Origin: Vitis vinifera
Taxonomy: Eukaryota > Streptophyta > Magnoliopsida > Vitales > Vitaceae
Length of the DNA stretch: 64,000 nucleotides
Reading direction: 5' to 3'
Assembly (NCBI RefSeq): GCF_030704535.1
Contig: NC_081819.1
Coordinates: 18,882,001-18,946,000, forward strand
Position numbers and translations under genes: made by a program
Notes under the pieces: generated by a model
Told to the model about the DNA's origin: nothing
What the model saw: the letters and a program-made list of their open reading frames with translations, nothing else
Database searches by the model: none
In this document: piece after piece, positions 38,071-53,799 of the stretch
Position numbering within the stretch: the first letter of the stretch is position 1
How the letters are laid out: each line of letters opens with the position of its first letter

Positions 38071-38899
38071 ATGCTCCACAATATATCAAGCAGACTGCTG
38101 GAACTGAGGCTGCATCAGCAAAAGAGAATCTGAAATTATCCAGATCAGGGGTCAAATCTCGTCTCTAAACTTGATATCTCTAACACCTATCAGTCTCTAT
38201 TCCACCAGCTCCTTTGGGTTTCAAAGATGAAGTTTGAAGACACGAATTTCAGATCAGTTTTGTTTTTTGTTTTTTGTTTTTTGTTTTGTTTGTTTGTTTG
38301 TGTATATATATTTTATGGCCCAGAATTCAAAGAGCTGATTCCTATAATAATAAATTTGAACTGGGGATTACAGATCCTGATATTACAAGAATTGCAGCGG
38401 TGGAAGCACTTTTATACCTGCAAGTTCTAATCTGCAAGAATTGCAGCGGTAGAGCAAAACATGGAGGTCTAAGAACCCATAACTAGGGAATTCGGAGCAT
38501 CAAGAGGAAAGAGTGATGCAAGCCACAGTTTATCCTGGAGGGATTCCTGAAAATGAAGCAGGCAAAATCGTTTCAAGAAGACTTGAGAAAATCTGTTTTG
38601 ATCCCCCAGCCAGAAACTAAAACTGTTTATGAAAAGGAGAATGATCATGCGGTGGAACTGACATTGCCCACGATGACGTCGTTGAGTTGGAGCACTCGCC
38701 TTGGACCACCAGTATTTCGAGAGAAACGGCTGAACTGAGGTCAGCAGTGGGATAAAACTCGTTCCCTGTAGAGCAGTTTGACGTAATTATATGCATTTCC
38801 ATCAAACCCGAGGTGCTATATGTCCAGTTCCTGACCAATGCTCTGCTTTATGATGTTTATGAAAGCCAAAATGACCAGTGCCAACTTCTGTGGTTGTTC
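38071..38899 (+). other. Coding-like sequence, unidentified
   Basis: GC content and open stretches (for example 38553-38738) resemble decayed exons, and the plus strand reads GGIPENEAGKIVSRRLEKIC near 38540-38600. I could not tie it to a family. A T-rich and TTTG-rich stretch lies at 38258-38310. Confidence 0.4.
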
Positions 38900-39190
38900 G
38901 TGAAATAGTCGGGATTAAAAATGGTAATAAAGACCCCGCTATCAGTGTTCTTGAAAGAGCTGATTGTGAAGAGTTCCGATGTTACTTATTCCAATTGGTT
39001 CAGGCTCTTCGCTTTGAGTACTCTGATAAATTCTACCTTTGCCATTTCCTTAGGTAACAATCATTGCACAATATCGAGTTGGCAAGCTTTCTCCGTTGGT
39101 ATGTCACTACGGAACTTAATGATCCTGCACATACAAAGTGATTTACTGTACCTATGAGATCCTCGAAGACAGTATGAAGAAAATGTGAGG
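38900..39190 (+). pseudogene. VPS34-type PI3-kinase fragment
   Basis: One frame reads ISVLERADCEEFRCYLFQLV then QALRFEYSDKFYLCHFL, a stop (TAA, about 39055) and HNIELASFLRWYV, followed after a frame change by YEILEDSMKKM. This follows the helical (PIK accessory) domain of class III PI3-kinase without a gap. Neither the C2 nor the kinase domain is present nearby, so it is a short dead fragment. Confidence 0.78.
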
Positions 39191-40966
39191 TGTTTTAAGG
39201 AAGAAGACAGAGAGCAGCAACAATAGAAACATGAGGTTATGGGCACTAACTAAAGAAATATTAACAGAGGTGGTGGGTCCTATTTTCATTATCTGTTCCG
39301 TTGATTCACATGCATCTAGAATCATTGTCAATGACAGTGAAAATTATTTGAATCTGGCGAATTGGAGTTTATGAGCACCCTAGTTGTGTTTGGGAAGCTA
39401 AATTCTTGGAAATTGGGGATTAAAGAGGGCTGCAGAAATGGTAACAAAGCTTGACTTTCTGGTAAAGTTTATGGTCATCTTGCTTTAGATGATAAATCCT
39501 CTATGCTAGAACAAATCCAAACAGCTGGGCACGTGGGTGTGGCCTTTCGAAAATGGGGAGTGCAGTTTTTAAATGGAAGGAGACTGTTTTGGGAAAGGAA
39601 AACCAGGTTCTTGTGACTGTCAGCTTCCAGGTCATATTTCATATTGCTGATTTGCAACTGATGAGCTCTAAGCCCGCGAAGAAAGTAAAATCTGCAGTCA
39701 ATGAATGAGTTCGAAACCGAAGACGGGATGATTGGTGATGGAGTAGCAGGAGATCAAAACCATGAGCTTGGACTTACCAAAGAGTTGAAATGACTAGTTT
39801 CTGTCCATTGCATTTGTGCTTTTGATGATCTTCTTCAAATCCTGCAGATCCGCTGGAATGGTTTCTGAATTTGCAAAGCTTGGCGCTTACTTCTTATTTT
39901 CTAGTATCTCATGTTCACGAAATAATAGAAGGCTCTGACCACACTTAATGGAACCTCCTCAAGGTTCGGAATGCATGCAAATCCAGCAACAGAAGAGGAA
40001 ACACGCCACATTATGGAGTGTATAGATGCTAAGAGTTTGGTGCTAGACAAAAGTATAAGTGCAGCTGAACTTTTTGGTGCCGCCATCGCTGTGCTCCGAA
40101 CCTCTGTAACCAAACGGACAACTAACTCCTCAGCTGCTTGGGCAGCAAACGCCACAAAAATGCAAGTCCGCAGGTCACCCTTGGAGCTATACATCCGTGA
40201 TATAACTGACCAAATGGTGCAAGGACAGATATCGATTGTGGATCTCTGTATCTGCTCAGCCATTGATGTGATGTAGGCAATGGGATCCGTTAAGAGCCTG
40301 ATTGCGTTGATGATTATGAGAAAGAAGCTTCCCTTTTTGACATGTCATGGTTACTACTAGCAAATGCCACACTTGTGTCTATATTCGGGAGGATTCCTGA
40401 AGGCAGTTCTGTTCTGGGTTATTCGGCTGTGTCAACTCTCAGTCAGGCTCAGAAAATGATGAATTAAAAGGCTTAGGATTCAGTCCAGATTTCTTGAAGG
40501 ATGGTATGTCATTGCAATTGAAATGGAAGACATCAAGGAAGCGAACGAGAATGTACAGATGTACTTAGCTCAACCAATAAGGACACCTATATAGGCCAAG
40601 ATGATTTTAAAGTTCTACTAACACAAACATTTAGCGACCTCTTTAAAGCTTAGAGGGGTGCTGCATCTTTGAGGTACCTTTCCAATAGATAATTTGATTC
40701 CCAAACCTAAACTCGGATTTTTTCAAAGACATGCTTTTTCAAAACTTTGGAGTTACTTTTTAGGGTTTTTTTCTTGTTTTATTTTTTATTTTTAAAATGC
40801 AATAAAATAAATGATGACCCCGATTTTTCTAAGACCATTTTTTTACCAATAAAAAACGAGTCTCACCAACAAGTGAGGACACACGTGAAAAACACGGATC
40901 CACACATAGATAGATTTCAAGTGCTTTACGCACTACATTAATCCACAATCAATTACGCGTGAAATT
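39191..40966 (+). other. Unidentified, partly coding-like
   Basis: The best open frame is 39971-40276 (plus, 101 residues, Ala/Thr-rich, with ATEEETRHIMECIDAKS and RRSPLELYIRDITDQMVQGQ). It has the feel of a real exon but no start context, no splice partners I can join, and no family I recognise. Stops surround it. From about 40640 on it becomes ordinary intergenic sequence towards the 3' end of the next P450. Confidence 0.4.
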
Positions 40967-43505
40967 CTACTTGGAAGATAAGAAGTTTCTCCTTGGAATT
41001 GCCTGCAGATGGAGGCCTCCATTGATGTGGAGTGTGAACATGGTCTTGTACGTAACATTTCTTGTAGCATCCTCTAATTTAAAGCGGAAAAAGTGAAGAA
41101 GTGTCATTGCTGATATCTTCATTTGCCTGTAAGCGAAGTCCTTGCCCAAACAAATTCGAGGACCAGCCTGCAACTCAGAATACAAGAAGAAATGTTAGAA
41201 ATGTAGGATGAAATTATTGTGAAACATGCCATGGTTAAAGATGTTACGGACATGGAATGCTACGAATTTGAATGGGGATTCGGGTTGGAAAACTCCATTG
41301 TTGAGCCATCTTTCGGGGCGAAATTCCTTGGCATCTTCTCCCCAAATGTAAGACATCCTGCCCATGGCATAGGACATGTAGTATACCCCATCTCCTTGTT
41401 TTAGTTTATGGCCATCAGGAAGAATGTCATCTGCATCTGCACATCTCCCATCCTTAAAACACCGCAAAAGACACCATAGAATCATCATTAGCCCACCTTT
41501 AAACATGAAAATATTATCGACAATGCCACAACATGCCACAAAAACAAAAAAGAATAGTGTTTGGAACAGAGGAAACGCTGGAAAAATTTGTAACAACCAA
41601 ATTTTATTATGATATCCCACAGTCCGATAGTGGAAAATGTTTCAATACTGTATATGCTTAGATTCCTTGTAATCATATAGACGCGTTTTAAAACTATTAA
41701 GGTACCTTATACCTAAAATATACCATATCTACATGATTAGGAGAGGGTTGTTACAAATAATATTAAAATCAAACTCCGACATTTTGTTTGGTCCTGAATC
41801 AATTCCTGAACCTTTATTTGCCCGCAATCCTATGTGACAAAAGGATTGGACACAAAACTATGGAGACACTGTGAAGCTCACGTATCTACACAGTTGGGAA
41901 TGATTCATTATAATTAATGTGACCAAAGGCCACTTCAATATCTAGTATCATTTCCTCCATTTTCTTAAACAACTAAAGAAAATCCATTAGGGTTTCAAGA
42001 AAATTTTACTATAGGGACAGCAGGGTATAGCCTCAATGTCTCTGTCAATGCTGCATGAAGATACTGCATTTTCTCCAACACACCATCAGTGATTTTTGCC
42101 ACAAAATCTTCATACCCATGAGCTTTATCATCATCTCCACAGTCCATCACTTCTCTTATCTCTTGCACAACTTTTTCTTGCACCAGAGGGTGCTTGGTAA
42201 GCACATAGAAAAACCATGAAAGAGTATTTGCAGTCGAATCTTTACCAGCGATAGTGAAATTCAGAATAATATCCCTAAGATACCGATCATTCATCTGCTC
42301 CGGATCCTTCTGGCTCTCCAGCAGAAATCTAGAAAGAATGTCTTCCTTGTCATTCTGGAAATCAACCATGAAAATTAAGCCATGCTGTTACCGTACTATT
42401 TCTTGTGATGACTTCCATTTTCTTCATGGGGTTTTGATGAAAGGAGATAATAATACTTACAGTGTATTGTTGGATGGAGAGCTGTTTTCTTTTGGTCCGT
42501 ATGAGGTTGTATACGAAATCGTCCATGACCTTGATGCTTTTCTTGAGGGAGGCTTCGGAGCCGATGTTGAGAAATCTTTTGAGAGTCCAGAGAGGATCGA
42601 CGTAGCGCCAGTAGACCAAAGCATTGGAATCATCGAAGGCTTTGATGAATGCATTTCCTTCTTGGTTTGAGCCCTCCAAGCAATTCAATTCCACTCCGAA
42701 CCCAACTTTGAATATGGAATCCAATCCGCATTTCATTAGTATATCCTACAAAAAAATAAAATAAAAAATAAAAAATAAAAAATAAAATAACGCCTAGTAT
42801 ATGTGAAGCTTTCTCTGAACCCTAACACAACTTATTTTGGGCCCAATCTTGAACCCAAATACCCAACTTTGGAAAAACTTGTACCCGGCACATTTAAAGG
42901 TTCATATTTCTTATCATCACTTTATCATACAATATACTTCAATTAAATAAGAGATTCAGAAATCAAATGATTTCCATGGTCACCTGTACATCAAAAACCC
43001 GACCCGCATCCGAAAACTCCTTGACTTTCCCGGCAAGTTTGGCGGCGTTGGTTCTAAAGACGGCGCAGCTGAAGTCCCTGAGAACCCTGGTGGAGAACTC
43101 AAAGCTCGCAAGCTTCCTCTGGTGCCGCCACGCACCGCCGTCCACAGCGAATATTCCTTCGCCGAAAAGATCCATAAATATATCCCGATTGTGCTGGCCT
43201 TTGGAGTAGTTGGCGAAGTTGGTTTTGAGCACGTGCTCAATGTTTCTGGTATCCGTCGTGTATATTTCACTCTGAATGGGAGTGAGAAGCCGGAAAGTGC
43301 GATGTTTCTCGGCGACTTCCGCTTGATGGTCGTACAGTTTGTTGAAATAAAGGAGCTGATGGAATACAGTTCCCATGACAGGTGGGTAGTTAGGGTTTTT
43401 GATGGATTTGTTGGTGAAGATACGAAGGAGAAGAAAGCAGAAAGCGATGAAGAACAACAGAAATGGCAGTAGCAGGAAAGTGGCTATGATGATGAACAAC
43501 TCCAT
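40967..43505 (-). CDS. Cytochrome P450, CYP704 family, diverged copy
   Basis: Exons (minus): 42984-43505, 42461-42745, 42010-42354, 41252-41452, 40967-41167; joined frame of 517 residues without stops. Hydrophobic anchor at about residues 2-28. Motifs: AGKDST (305-310), ETLR (374-377), FRPERW, and FHAGPRICLG with haem Cys457. Same orientation and family as copies 1-3, but clearly divergent in sequence throughout, and the first two exons of the array copies are one exon here (no intron after NYSK). The donor of exon 4 would be CAT|GTCCGT, a poor match to consensus but the only site that keeps phase and the haem loop. The acidic insert DCGDDDK before the K-helix is absent from the tandem copies. 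Probably functional; CYP704 subfamily not assigned. Confidence 0.88.
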
Positions 43506-44561
43506 GATCTTTGGTGGAGATTGACAGAGGAAGATTGGGTCTTACTATAAGATGTTTTTGATATGGAAGAATCACAAAAAAGAATGATTTTTCATTTCTG
43601 AAGGAAGAGGGAGAAAACGTGAAGGAAAGGTGAAGAATAAGAACTGTTCTGAGCTAAATATCGATCAAACAAACCTTATCGCAATCCCTTTCAAAAGAAG
43701 AAAATGTTTGGTAGATAATCAGGCCACAGTTGACTTGATTGTAATCAAAGAAAAAAAAGACATAAGAATATGCTTTAGTTAATTAGCGTTACCTTATTAA
43801 ACTAGGTCATATAAATTAATTAATCTAAGCTGACTTTAATAACATGTTGTAATAGGTTTAATGGTGATAATATTCTTTGAATTTTTGGACGAATTGTTAA
43901 TGGTTTTCAAAATATATTTTTAATAATTATTTCAATGACAAAATGTTTTTGAAAATATATTTTAATTATTTTCGGTTGTTTTCATTTATTTTCTAAAGAT
44001 TATTTTAAAAAATAATTGTAATATGGACAATGATTAAAAATAAAACATAATAATTAAAAATAGAAAACCAAGTTAAAAACATTTTAAGTTTTAAAATAAA
44101 TTTTTATTCTAAAAAAACATTGTATAACTATTTTTTAAAATTAATATTAATTTCTCAAAAACTATTTTAAGGATGTTACTGTTAAAGAGCATGATATGTC
44201 TATTGAACCCAAATCATGAAAGGTTAAATTTTTAGAAAATTTAGTAATTCAATATGGCATTAGAACTTGATTTGACGGGAAATCATGAATTTGAGTCATA
44301 AAAACGAATTAATAATATTTTTGAGTTTTTCTTTTAGGAATAAGTATTTTGAGAATTATAAGATTAGTTTCCTATAAGAAATTTTCTACAGTGGAATTCT
44401 TCTTTGTTTTCACCTCTGGACGTAAGTTTTAGTGTGAAGCATGTAAATTGTTAGGTGTTTTCTATTTTCACAGTTACTAATTCATGTTTGGTAGAAATTA
44501 ATGAAACAAATCATTAATTAGGAATTTATATAACGAAAACACCCATTGTAAATTATTGATC
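43506..44561. other. Upstream region of the diverged P450
   Basis: The first roughly 200 bp would hold its promoter and 5' leader. The rest is AT-rich without genes; 43890-44160 has the TTTTCAAAA/AAAATATTTT composition common in plant MITE debris, but I could not find matching ends. Confidence 0.45.
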
Positions 44562-45298
44562 GGGTTTATTATACTTTACCCCTCTAATCTATAGCATGTT
44601 TAGTATATTACCCCCTCAAGTTCAAAATCGAGTAATGTATCTCACATACTTTATAATTGCATGTAATGTGCATTTTTTTAAAGACTACGTTATTTTTTTT
44701 GGACATAAAGACACTTGTTCTCCATGTGAAAGGGCAAAAATGTCTTTTTTTCAAGTGAGGGCAAAAGGATGAAGAAGAATAAGTGGAGACATGGTTGTTC
44801 AGGAAAAGCAGGGAAAAGGCTTCTCTGCTCATCTTCTCCATGGAATGAACAAACCCTAGAAACTAAATTCTTAAGAATCAAACATACCCCATGTACTTGT
44901 ACAGAGTATCTTTCAAAGAGCTTCAAGCTACAAACCAAAGGATCCAAAACCCACCTTAAGTCTCCAAAGAAGCAGCTACTTGGAAGCTCCAAAATGAAGA
45001 ATTATAACACTCCAAAAATTTTCCCAAAAAATGCCTAGATAGCCCATTTGATTTTCCGGCCGAATGCATGACATCGTGAGATACCTCCAAACTAGGGAAT
45101 TATCAGAAGATAGGAAGCAAGCACACAAACTCCGCATACAAGAGCACGTGTCTTTTCGTCCAAAAAACTAACATTATCTTTTAAATAATAAACATTACAT
45201 GCAATTATAAATTATAAAGGGTACATTGTTCGATTTTAAACTTGAGAGGACAATGTGTAAAACACGATATAGGTTAGGGGGTAAAGTGTAATAAACCT
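44562..45298. mobile_element. Mutator-like non-autonomous element, 737 bp
   Basis: Left terminus GGGTTTATTATACTTTACCC and right terminus (reverse complement) AGGTTTATTACACTTTACCC begin inverted repeats of roughly 125 bp, with matching interior landmarks such as ATAATTGCATGTAATG. The element is flanked by TTATTGATC (44553-44561) and TTATTAATC (45299-45307), a 9-bp target duplication with one mismatch, typical of Mutator-like elements. The interior (about 44690-45170) is less AT-rich and non-repetitive, with an 89-residue open frame (44769-45038) that I do not recognise. It may be captured host sequence. Confidence 0.82.
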
Positions 45299-45307
45299 TT
45301 ATTAATC

Positions 45308-47162
45308 ATTGTATTGAAAAACACATTTTTATTTAGTAATTGCTCAATTGCATATAAGGAGGGAGCTTGTGCCTTCACATGTTTTTTCTAAAATGGAATT
45401 TTTCCTCTAGTTTGGCCCATTTATCATGTCCTTTGTGCAAGAGAAGTACGCCAAACTCCATATATAAGTGGTACCATTTGCAGTCAACCTTATTATTGGT
45501 ATCATCATTTGTCATTCTTTTGAAAGCAAATATAATTCTTTTAATGTTTTCTTTTGGAAACCAACAATCTAAGCTCTAGATATTTTTTCTTACACTTTGT
45601 TTTATTGGTTGTTGGTTTGCATGATGTCACCTAAAACATGTCAAGCAGAATTGTCCAAGAATGGATTTTTTTTTTTTTTTGGTCAATATATGCTAGGGGA
45701 AATATTAGTGGTTAGATTTTTCAAGTGAAACAAAAATGGATTAAAATTCATAGAAATAATAAAAATAATTTTTAAAAATCATGCAAATAATAAAATATTT
45801 AATATTAAAATATCATATATATATATATATATATAATTATTTTCTTAAAAGTATTTACAATTTATTTAAGAAGAGACTTATTAGAATATTTACATTTTGA
45901 ATAATCAATTAATTAAATTTAAAAATAAAGTAATTAAAATTAATTTATTTAATGTAAAGCAAAGAAAGGTACATGTTTTGGTAATGTATCATTAAGGGAC
46001 AGTTGACTTGGTGTCATGATATAATTGTGGACGAGTGACATTTGGAATAAAGTTGTTAATTTATAATGGATATTGATAATTTTAAGAGATATTTAGTTAA
46101 AATACTTTAAATACTTTCAAAATATGAAAATCGACTTATCTTCATCATTTTTTTAAAAATTAACTCATTTTAGACATTTTTGCCCTTCTCTGTTTTAACG
46201 TAAATGTCATTACTACTAGCTTGTTTTTTCTCTCATTAAGCTATCTTAAAGGATAAAAATAAACTGCAAGAGTTCTTACATCAAGGATAAAGATCAGCTT
46301 CAAGAGTTCTTTCATCTTTCTTTCTTCTTCAAATCATGGCGTTCTCCATTTTTGCCATAATTTTTAGTTAGGGTTTTTTGTTGCAGATTTTTGTAGTTAT
46401 TTTTATTTGTTAGGACTTTCTACCTTTTTATCTTTTTGGTTTTTTGCCCCAATTCTTTGTCAAGGTATTTTATGGTTGGGGTTATTTATAGTTATTTTTT
46501 GTTGGAGACTCTTGGTTTTGTTTCTTGTTGGAATTCTAAATGGAGGTTTTTGTTGTTGTTTTTTATTAGAGTTTTTTTTGCAGTTAAGTTTTATTAGGTT
46601 TTGAATTTTTGTTAGAGATTTAAGTCAAAGTTTTTTTTTTGTGGTTATTTTATCTTAGGGTTTTTCGCAAGTTGGGTTCTACTGAGTTTTGGATTTTTCA
46701 TAGAGATTTTTTTTTTCTTTGTTTTCTGTCAACATTTAGGTTGGATTTTTTTGCAACGGAGTTTTGAATATGACATTAAATAGATGATCGTTATAATTCA
46801 GAGAAAGTAGTGAAAGAAATTTAACCTTATTTAAGTTATGCGTAAACTAAACTTAATCACAATACAATTCAAGTAATTATAATCAATTTTTTTGTAGATA
46901 AAAGAGAAATTTAATCACAATAAAATTCTTTATAAAGGAAACTTAATTACAGTATAGTTTAAATAATTATAATCAAGTTAGATGAAAGGAAAACTTAATT
47001 TTAATCTTTATAAATCAAACTTAACTATAATAGAGTTCCCATTAAGAATTTAACCTTATTTAGTTTTTTTAAAACCAAACTTAACTCTCGTGTAGGTCAG
47101 GTGAATAAGTCATCCTTATTTTGGGTCCATAACTGAGCAGTGAACATCTTCTGAGGAACTAG
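45308..47162. other. AT-rich intergenic, no gene recognised
   Basis: Contains a short (TA)n near 45816-45832 and T-rich stretches at 46330-46750. Open frames here are low-complexity and unconvincing. The final 100 bp would be the 3' UTR of the oxidoreductase gene. Confidence 0.5.
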
Positions 47163-48857
47163 TCAAGGGCCTGGATTGCCCTTGTTATCCAACAAAACAA
47201 AAGGGGGAGGTTGCAGTGAAGGGAAGGGAGAGACGACGACTTTTCCTCTGGCTCTTCCAGTTTCCAAATACCCGAAGGCTTCAACTACGGCTGTGAACTT
47301 GTAAGGACCGGTTGGATCAATGATGGCCTTGAGTTTTCCACTCTCTAAGTATGGCCTAAGCTTCTCCAGACTCTCCCCACAGACAGTCAAGCTTGAATAA
47401 ACCGCTCTTGGATGGGACGGTGGCCAAGTTATGTCAACAATTGGAGCATCCGCCTTTGCTACAACATGGGAATTCTTGGTGTCACCTGATCAAAATGGAT
47501 CAGAAACAGATAAACAGAAATTATTATAACCAGAGAAATTAAACATGCATCCCAGATGGATGAACCCAGAAGGAAATTACCAATTGTGTCATAGAGAAAA
47601 TCGAATTTTTCGGTTATTTCTTCATAGTTAGTTTTTGTGTAGTCCACAACTTTATCAGCGCCCAGACTCTTCACAAACTCCACCTTTGGAGTGCTGGCTG
47701 TAGCAACCACTTCAGAAGCTCCATACAAGTGCTTGGCCAGCTGAATGACCAGAGTTCCAACACCGCCTGCTCCGCCAACTATGAATACCGTCTGCCCCCC
47801 CTTAAAACCTGCGGTCACAAAGCCTTCAATCGCGGTCTGAATTGCTAAAGGCAAGCTAGCAGCCTCTTCAAATGAAATGTTCTTTGGTTTCAAAGCAACC
47901 AAGCTCTCCTCCACGACAATGAATTGCGCCAGTGTCCCCAGCTGCTTTAGCTTCCCCTCAGCATTGAAATCCTGGATGTTGCCGTACACCTCATCGCCTA
48001 TACCGAATTTTGTTGCACCGTCGCCTCTTGCCACCACGACGCCGGCCATATCACAGCCAGGGACAACCTGGCTATATCAGTAACCATTAGGTGAAGACGC
48101 TACCTCTTTGCCACAAAAAAAAAAAATTTCACTTTGACCTTTGGCATAAGGTCCTCATCGCATTTACAAGGTTAAGAGGGGCATGACAATCCCTCGGGTC
48201 ATTAAAATGCGTTTACAAGATAATAAAAGACTTTCGTCACCTTCGTAGCTTTAAAAAACATCTATAAGATAAAAAGAGGGTCTCACAACCCCTCATATTT
48301 AAAAAAAAAAAATATATATATATATATATAAAGTTAAAAAAATACCCTTACAACCCTTTACGACTTTAAAAAATATATACAATGTTAAGAGGAGACCTTT
48401 CAATTCCTCTAAAACTTTAAAACACATCTATAAAATTAAAAAGAACATCGATGTAAGATATTAAATACAGACACTTTTTGCAATACAAATTATTGACTCT
48501 GATATCATTTGTGATATCATTTATAACAATTCGTTCCTTCTCATATGGATACTATTTGTGCTGAGCATAAAATATTCTCACATCTTTAAAACACATCTAC
48601 AAGATTAAAAAAAACTTTTATATCTTTTATTCAGCGTGAAATACAAGATAATCACTAGTACTAACCGGAAAATCTGAAGGAAAGATGGCTCGTTGGCGTC
48701 TCTTGAAATCAATGGGATTCAAAGCAGCAGCTCTTACTTGGACAAGTATTTGGTTATGGGCCGGAGTTGGAAGGGGAAAGTCCCCCAACTTGAGGACTTC
48801 CTTCGGACCATACTCCTCATAGAACCAAGCTTTCTGCGTATTCATATTTTTTTTCAT
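47163..48857 (-). CDS. Zinc-independent MDR quinone/enone oxidoreductase
   Basis: Exons (minus): 48666-48857, 47581-48067, 47163-47485; 333 residues, phases 0 and 1, GT-AG. Resembles plant 2-methylene-furan-3-one reductase / alkenal reductase proteins of the medium-chain dehydrogenase superfamily, which reduce an activated C=C bond with NADPH. The N-terminal GroES-like domain starts KAWFYEEYGPKEVL and has NPIDFKRR, then VVPGCDMAGVV. The Rossmann fold shows VGGAGGVGTLVIQLAKH for nucleotide binding, then SLGADKVVDYT. Zinc-ligand cysteines are absent, as in this subgroup. The C-terminal YLETGRARGKVVV is typical. There is no obvious plastid transit peptide, so probably cytosolic. The start could be either Met in MKKNMNTQ. 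Confidence 0.9.
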
Positions 48858-49369
48858 CCAAAAGCCTCTTAAGAACTAAGCCCATGTCCTCTCCTCTTTT
48901 ATACAGACTTTCCGGTTGGGCAAAGATCTTTAAGGTAGAGCTTAGCATATAAGCTTGACAGAGGGAGAATGATCATGACAAGATTGAAGGGACCCTACCA
49001 AGAAAAAAATCAGATTAGAGAAGGAAAAATCTGGAGATTGTATGAGGTTGGGATTGAAGAAGTGGATATGTATTCATCAGGACATCCAATTAATAGATGC
49101 AACTACATTTGATAATAGAATTAATTAGTACGAATTGATGTCTTTCCTTTGAGATTGACACTTGTGATTCCACAAGAATGAGCAAAAGAACACGACACTT
49201 CTCTCCCTTGGAAGATAAGACAGAATTACGTCCACAATTCAACTGATTTTTTTGTTTTGGAAAATAATTAAGAACTTAAATAAAGTAAATATTTACAAAA
49301 CACCCATGGTTCTGTTTCTTTTGTATACCTATAGTTATTATTATCAATTCTTTCATTTTAATAGTTTCT
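48858..49369. other. Upstream region of the oxidoreductase gene
   Basis: No gene seen. It should contain the promoter and 5' leader of the minus-strand oxidoreductase; no convincing core element could be fixed. Confidence 0.45.
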
Positions 49370-52599
<3,230 letters not shown>

Positions 52600-52619
52600 A
52601 CAAAACATTTATTGAAAGT

Positions 52620-53235
52620 AAAATATTGTGGGTACAATCTCAAAAATAATATTCTTTTTAAAAAAATATTTTCCCTGTGATTCTTTTGCCTTGATCATAC
52701 TTTGGAAGACGAAGATGATGTTTTCTTGATTTCGAAGATCAATCGAGGGCCACAAGTGGCTTATTCTCAAATGACCTTGTTGAATGACGAAGAACGTGTC
52801 TAGCAATTCTTTTGTCGTTTACCGAACTTACAGGGAGATTTGATGTAACTCTTTCTTTTGTTGTAAAGCCCTTTTTCCCGTACAAAGTTACCTTAGGATT
52901 TTCCTTTCAAGATTTTTCTGATTTATGAATTTCTTCTCTCTTCTTGATAGAAGACACCTCTATTTATAAGTGAAGATAGAGAATTTGAATTTCAAATTTC
53001 CGAATTTTAGTTGCTTAATTCAAGGGATTTAGTTACTTGATTTTAACAAATTTTCTCTCCCGAGAGGTTTTACCAACAAGATAATAATAATAAGAATAAT
53101 TTTCTCATTATTATTATCATCCTTTTTATAGTTGGAGATTAGGGAAACTTATCCATAAGAGGAATTTTTTTTTTAATTTATTCATTTTGAAGACCAAATT
53201 AGTGGTAATTTAATCCACTAATTTTTTTATGTCTA
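52620..53235 (-). repeat. Probable 3' LTR of the gypsy element
   Basis: Lies beyond the integrase end. A minus-strand TATA box (TATAAATA, complement of 52961-52968) sits in the middle, in the context ACTTATAAATAGAGGTGTC. The segment near 53231-53253, with TGTCTACAAATGCCCCCGCT, looks like the start of the LTR or the polypurine-tract side. No second copy in the window, so the ends are guesses. Confidence 0.5.
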
Positions 53236-53799
53236 CAAATGCCCCCGCTTCAAGACGCATCATGTACATGCATTGTCATGTGGATGGGGTGAGTCTTGAA
53301 GTAATTTTGTTTTTGTTTTTTTTAAAAAAAATATTTTAATAGGAAATTTCCTTCTTTTTGAATTTTTGAATTTTTTTCAAACTCCACTTCGTTTTCCTTC
53401 TTGCTTTACACTTTGAATCATCTTCTAATTCGTTTTCCTTCTTATTTTACACTTTCAATCCCTTCCAATTTGTCATCCTTATATACATTTTTTTTTATAT
53501 AAAGGGAACAATAGTTGTGAAACTTGACTTGAACTTTTTCAGAGAGCTCTTTTGATCTTTGGGTGTTCTTCAACCCAACTTGAGAAACCTGACTTGAATT
53601 CACCATGAGAAATCTTCACCTCTTCAAACTTGTAAGTGGTTTTTTTTTTTTTTTTAGTGTCGTACGTAGTTTATGTTCATGCGAGCTAGGAGCGAAGTGT
53701 GACTCAAGCACAATAACGCTTAAAGAATTTGCCATTGATAGGGCCAATTCTTAATTCGTCTTTAGCAACGATCTTATAAGCACCATTGGTGTAAACTTC

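Noticed and set aside
42254..42670. 138-residue plus-strand frame
   Set aside because: Antisense shadow of P450 exons, which have full motif and splice support on the minus strand.
46407..46604. Phe/Leu-rich 65-residue frame that could be a membrane peptide
   Set aside because: It comes from a T-rich stretch; hydrophobicity follows from composition alone.
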